Of a DNA stretch of 5,716 nt, positions 4,538 to 5,716 are shown piece by piece (within the stretch, counting starts at the first letter, position 1; each line of letters opens with the position of its first letter). The position numbers and the translations under genes were made by a program. The stretch lies in assembly GCA_025455985.1 (NCBI GenBank), contig JALOLM010000157.1:1-5716 (forward strand), in the 5' to 3' direction. The notes under the pieces are model-generated. The model was not told the DNA's origin. It saw only the letters and a program-made list of their open reading frames with translations, and ran no database searches. This DNA comes from Candidatus Nanopelagicales bacterium. Its GTDB lineage: Bacteria; Actinomycetota; Actinomycetes; S36-B12; UBA10799.

Positions 4538-5716
4538 CTAGCGGCGGAACCGCAGTGTCTTCACCTCGAACGGGCGCAGCCGCATGTCCTCCGGGTCGAT
4601 CGCGCCGAGCGGGCGTTCGATGAGGTCGCATTCCAACGGTGATGCCGGCACACACAGCCGCACATCCGCTCGGGCCGCGGTGCCGCACGTCTCACGCAGG
4701 CGCACGATCACGTCGCCGGAGCTGTCTTCGGCGAGTTTGACCGCCTCCACGGCCACCGACGACGAGTCCACAGACACGACCGGTTCGAATTGCTGACCAC
4801 GGACCTGACGCAGCGGGAAGGCCTCCCGATCGGCCGCGGTCACCAGCGCGGGGATGTCCGCACCCGGGAGCAGCAGGTGGCGAAAGGTGTGGCGTCCGGC
4901 GTCGCGGCGAGGGTCCGGGAATGCCGCCGAGCGCAATAGCGAGAAGCCGATCCGGATGACGACGCCCCCTCCGGCCCGCTCCTGCCGCGTCACCTGGTGA
5001 CCGTAGGTCGTCGGTGTGAGCAGCCCGACGCCGTAGCCCGGTTCCCCAACGTGCAGCCAACGATGGGCCGAGGTCTCGAACTTGGCCTGCTCCCAGCTGG
5101 TGTTCGCGGCCGTCGGCCTCTGGACGAACCCGTACATCGTCTCCGCGGTGGTCAGCCCGGCCAGAACATCGAGGTCACATTCGAGGCGCAAGAGACAGTC
5201 CTCGGCGTGCCAGTCGACGTCGGTGGTGATCTCCAGGCCGTCGTCGCGCAATCGCAGGTGTGTGCGGATCGCCGTGCCGCGCCACTCCCGCTCGACCACG
5301 ACGCTCGCGTCCGAGACGAGTTCCCACGAGGCTGCCGGGACCACGACCGTCCCACGCAGATGGGGTTCGTCGAGGTCCCAGGCGTCCCAATGCGTCGGTC
5401 GATCGGGATGCATGCGGTAGCGCGCCAGTTCTTGTCCGGGCGCGACGAGTTCGCGATCAGCGGTCAGGTCCACCAGCGACGTGACCACACCGTCGCTGAT
5501 CACGGCCCGGAAGCGATCGTTGGCCAGTTCGATGCGTCCGTGCGACTCACTCGCAGTGGTCGCAGCGGCTGGCTGCGTTGCCAGAGCACTGCCCAACGCG
5601 GGCACCCCCGGTTGTCCATGCGGGCTGGCCGTCGCGTCCAGAATCTCGGAACCACTGCCGGCGAGCACACCTAGTGCTTCGTCGACGATGCCCTGTGCGG
5701 ACCGCACCACCGCTTC
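4538..5716 (-). CDS. Alpha-mannosidase, GH38 family (C-terminal part)
   Basis: These 392 codons are the C-terminal part of a GH38 alpha-mannosidase; the full protein is normally around 1,000 residues. The frame stays open through base 5716, so GTG 5710 is an internal codon and not a start. Family-typical stretches of the C-terminal beta-sandwich domain are present: RPTHWDAWDLDEPH, DVDWHAEDCLLRLECDLDV, the MYGFVQRPT...NTSWEQAKFETSAHRWL block, GYGVGLL, and SLLRSAAFPDP...DAGRHTFRHLLLPG near the end. The catalytic nucleophile and metal ligands belong to the N-terminal domain outside the window. The enzyme removes mannose from mannose-containing glycans or manno-oligosaccharides, in the cytoplasm if, as usual for bacterial forms, it has no signal peptide; that end is not visible. 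It stops at TAG 4540-4538, followed by a hairpin. Nothing links it functionally to the downstream transporter. Confidence 0.95.
   Translation of the reverse strand, partial: EAVVRSAQGIVDEALGVLAGSGSEILDATASPHGQPGVPALGSALATQPAAATTASESHGRIELANDRFRAVISDGVVTSLVDLTADRELVAPGQELARYRMHPDRPTHWDAWDLDEPHLRGTVVVPAASWELVSDASVVVEREWRGTAIRTHLRLRDDGLEITTDVDWHAEDCLLRLECDLDVLAGLTTAETMYGFVQRPTAANTSWEQAKFETSAHRWLHVGEPGYGVGLLTPTTYGHQVTRQERAGGGVVIRIGFSLLRSAAFPDPRRDAGRHTFRHLLLPGADIPALVTAADREAFPLRQVRGQQFEPVVSVDSSSVAVEAVKLAEDSSGDVIVRLRETCGTAARADVRLCVPASPLECDLIERPLGAIDPEDMRLRPFEVKTLRFRR

Overview
The window is high-GC DNA with dense, overlapping reading frames and many GTG/ATG starts, typical of an Actinomycetota genome; I cannot name a genus. 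All confident genes are on the minus strand, so transcription runs from high to low coordinates.

Layout, in transcription order. (1) 5716-4538 is the C-terminal part of a GH38 alpha-mannosidase, cut by the window edge. A long imperfect hairpin (4520-4474) follows it and is a plausible terminator. (2) 4309-4270 is a compact control region: an 18-bp inverted repeat (4291-4308) and a TAnnnT -10 element placed so that transcription should start on the A of the next ATG. (3) 4269-967 is a four-gene operon: an ABC-2 permease (4269-3220), two ABC ATPases (3223-2411 and 2414-1560) and a TetR-type repressor (1563-967). Each junction is a 4-base ATGA overlap. (4) 889-299 encodes a 196-residue protein that resembles the actinobacterial TY-Chap/YbjN-like domain, 77 bases after the repressor. 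(5) 298-1 has no confident gene but contains a 144-bp nested inverted-repeat structure (107-250).

The transporter looks like a split version of the YbhF/YbhS-R type of drug-export system. The first ATPase resembles the N-terminal half of YbhF and the second the C-terminal half. Their motifs are degenerate in a complementary way: in a heterodimer, one ATP site would have all consensus elements, and the other would combine a damaged Walker A, Q-loop and switch position with a damaged signature and D-loop. The TetR protein probably binds the inverted repeat and represses the whole operon, itself included, until a ligand relieves it.

The most notable points are the asymmetric ATPase pair, the operator with its predicted leaderless promoter, and the unexplained nested inverted repeat at the left edge.
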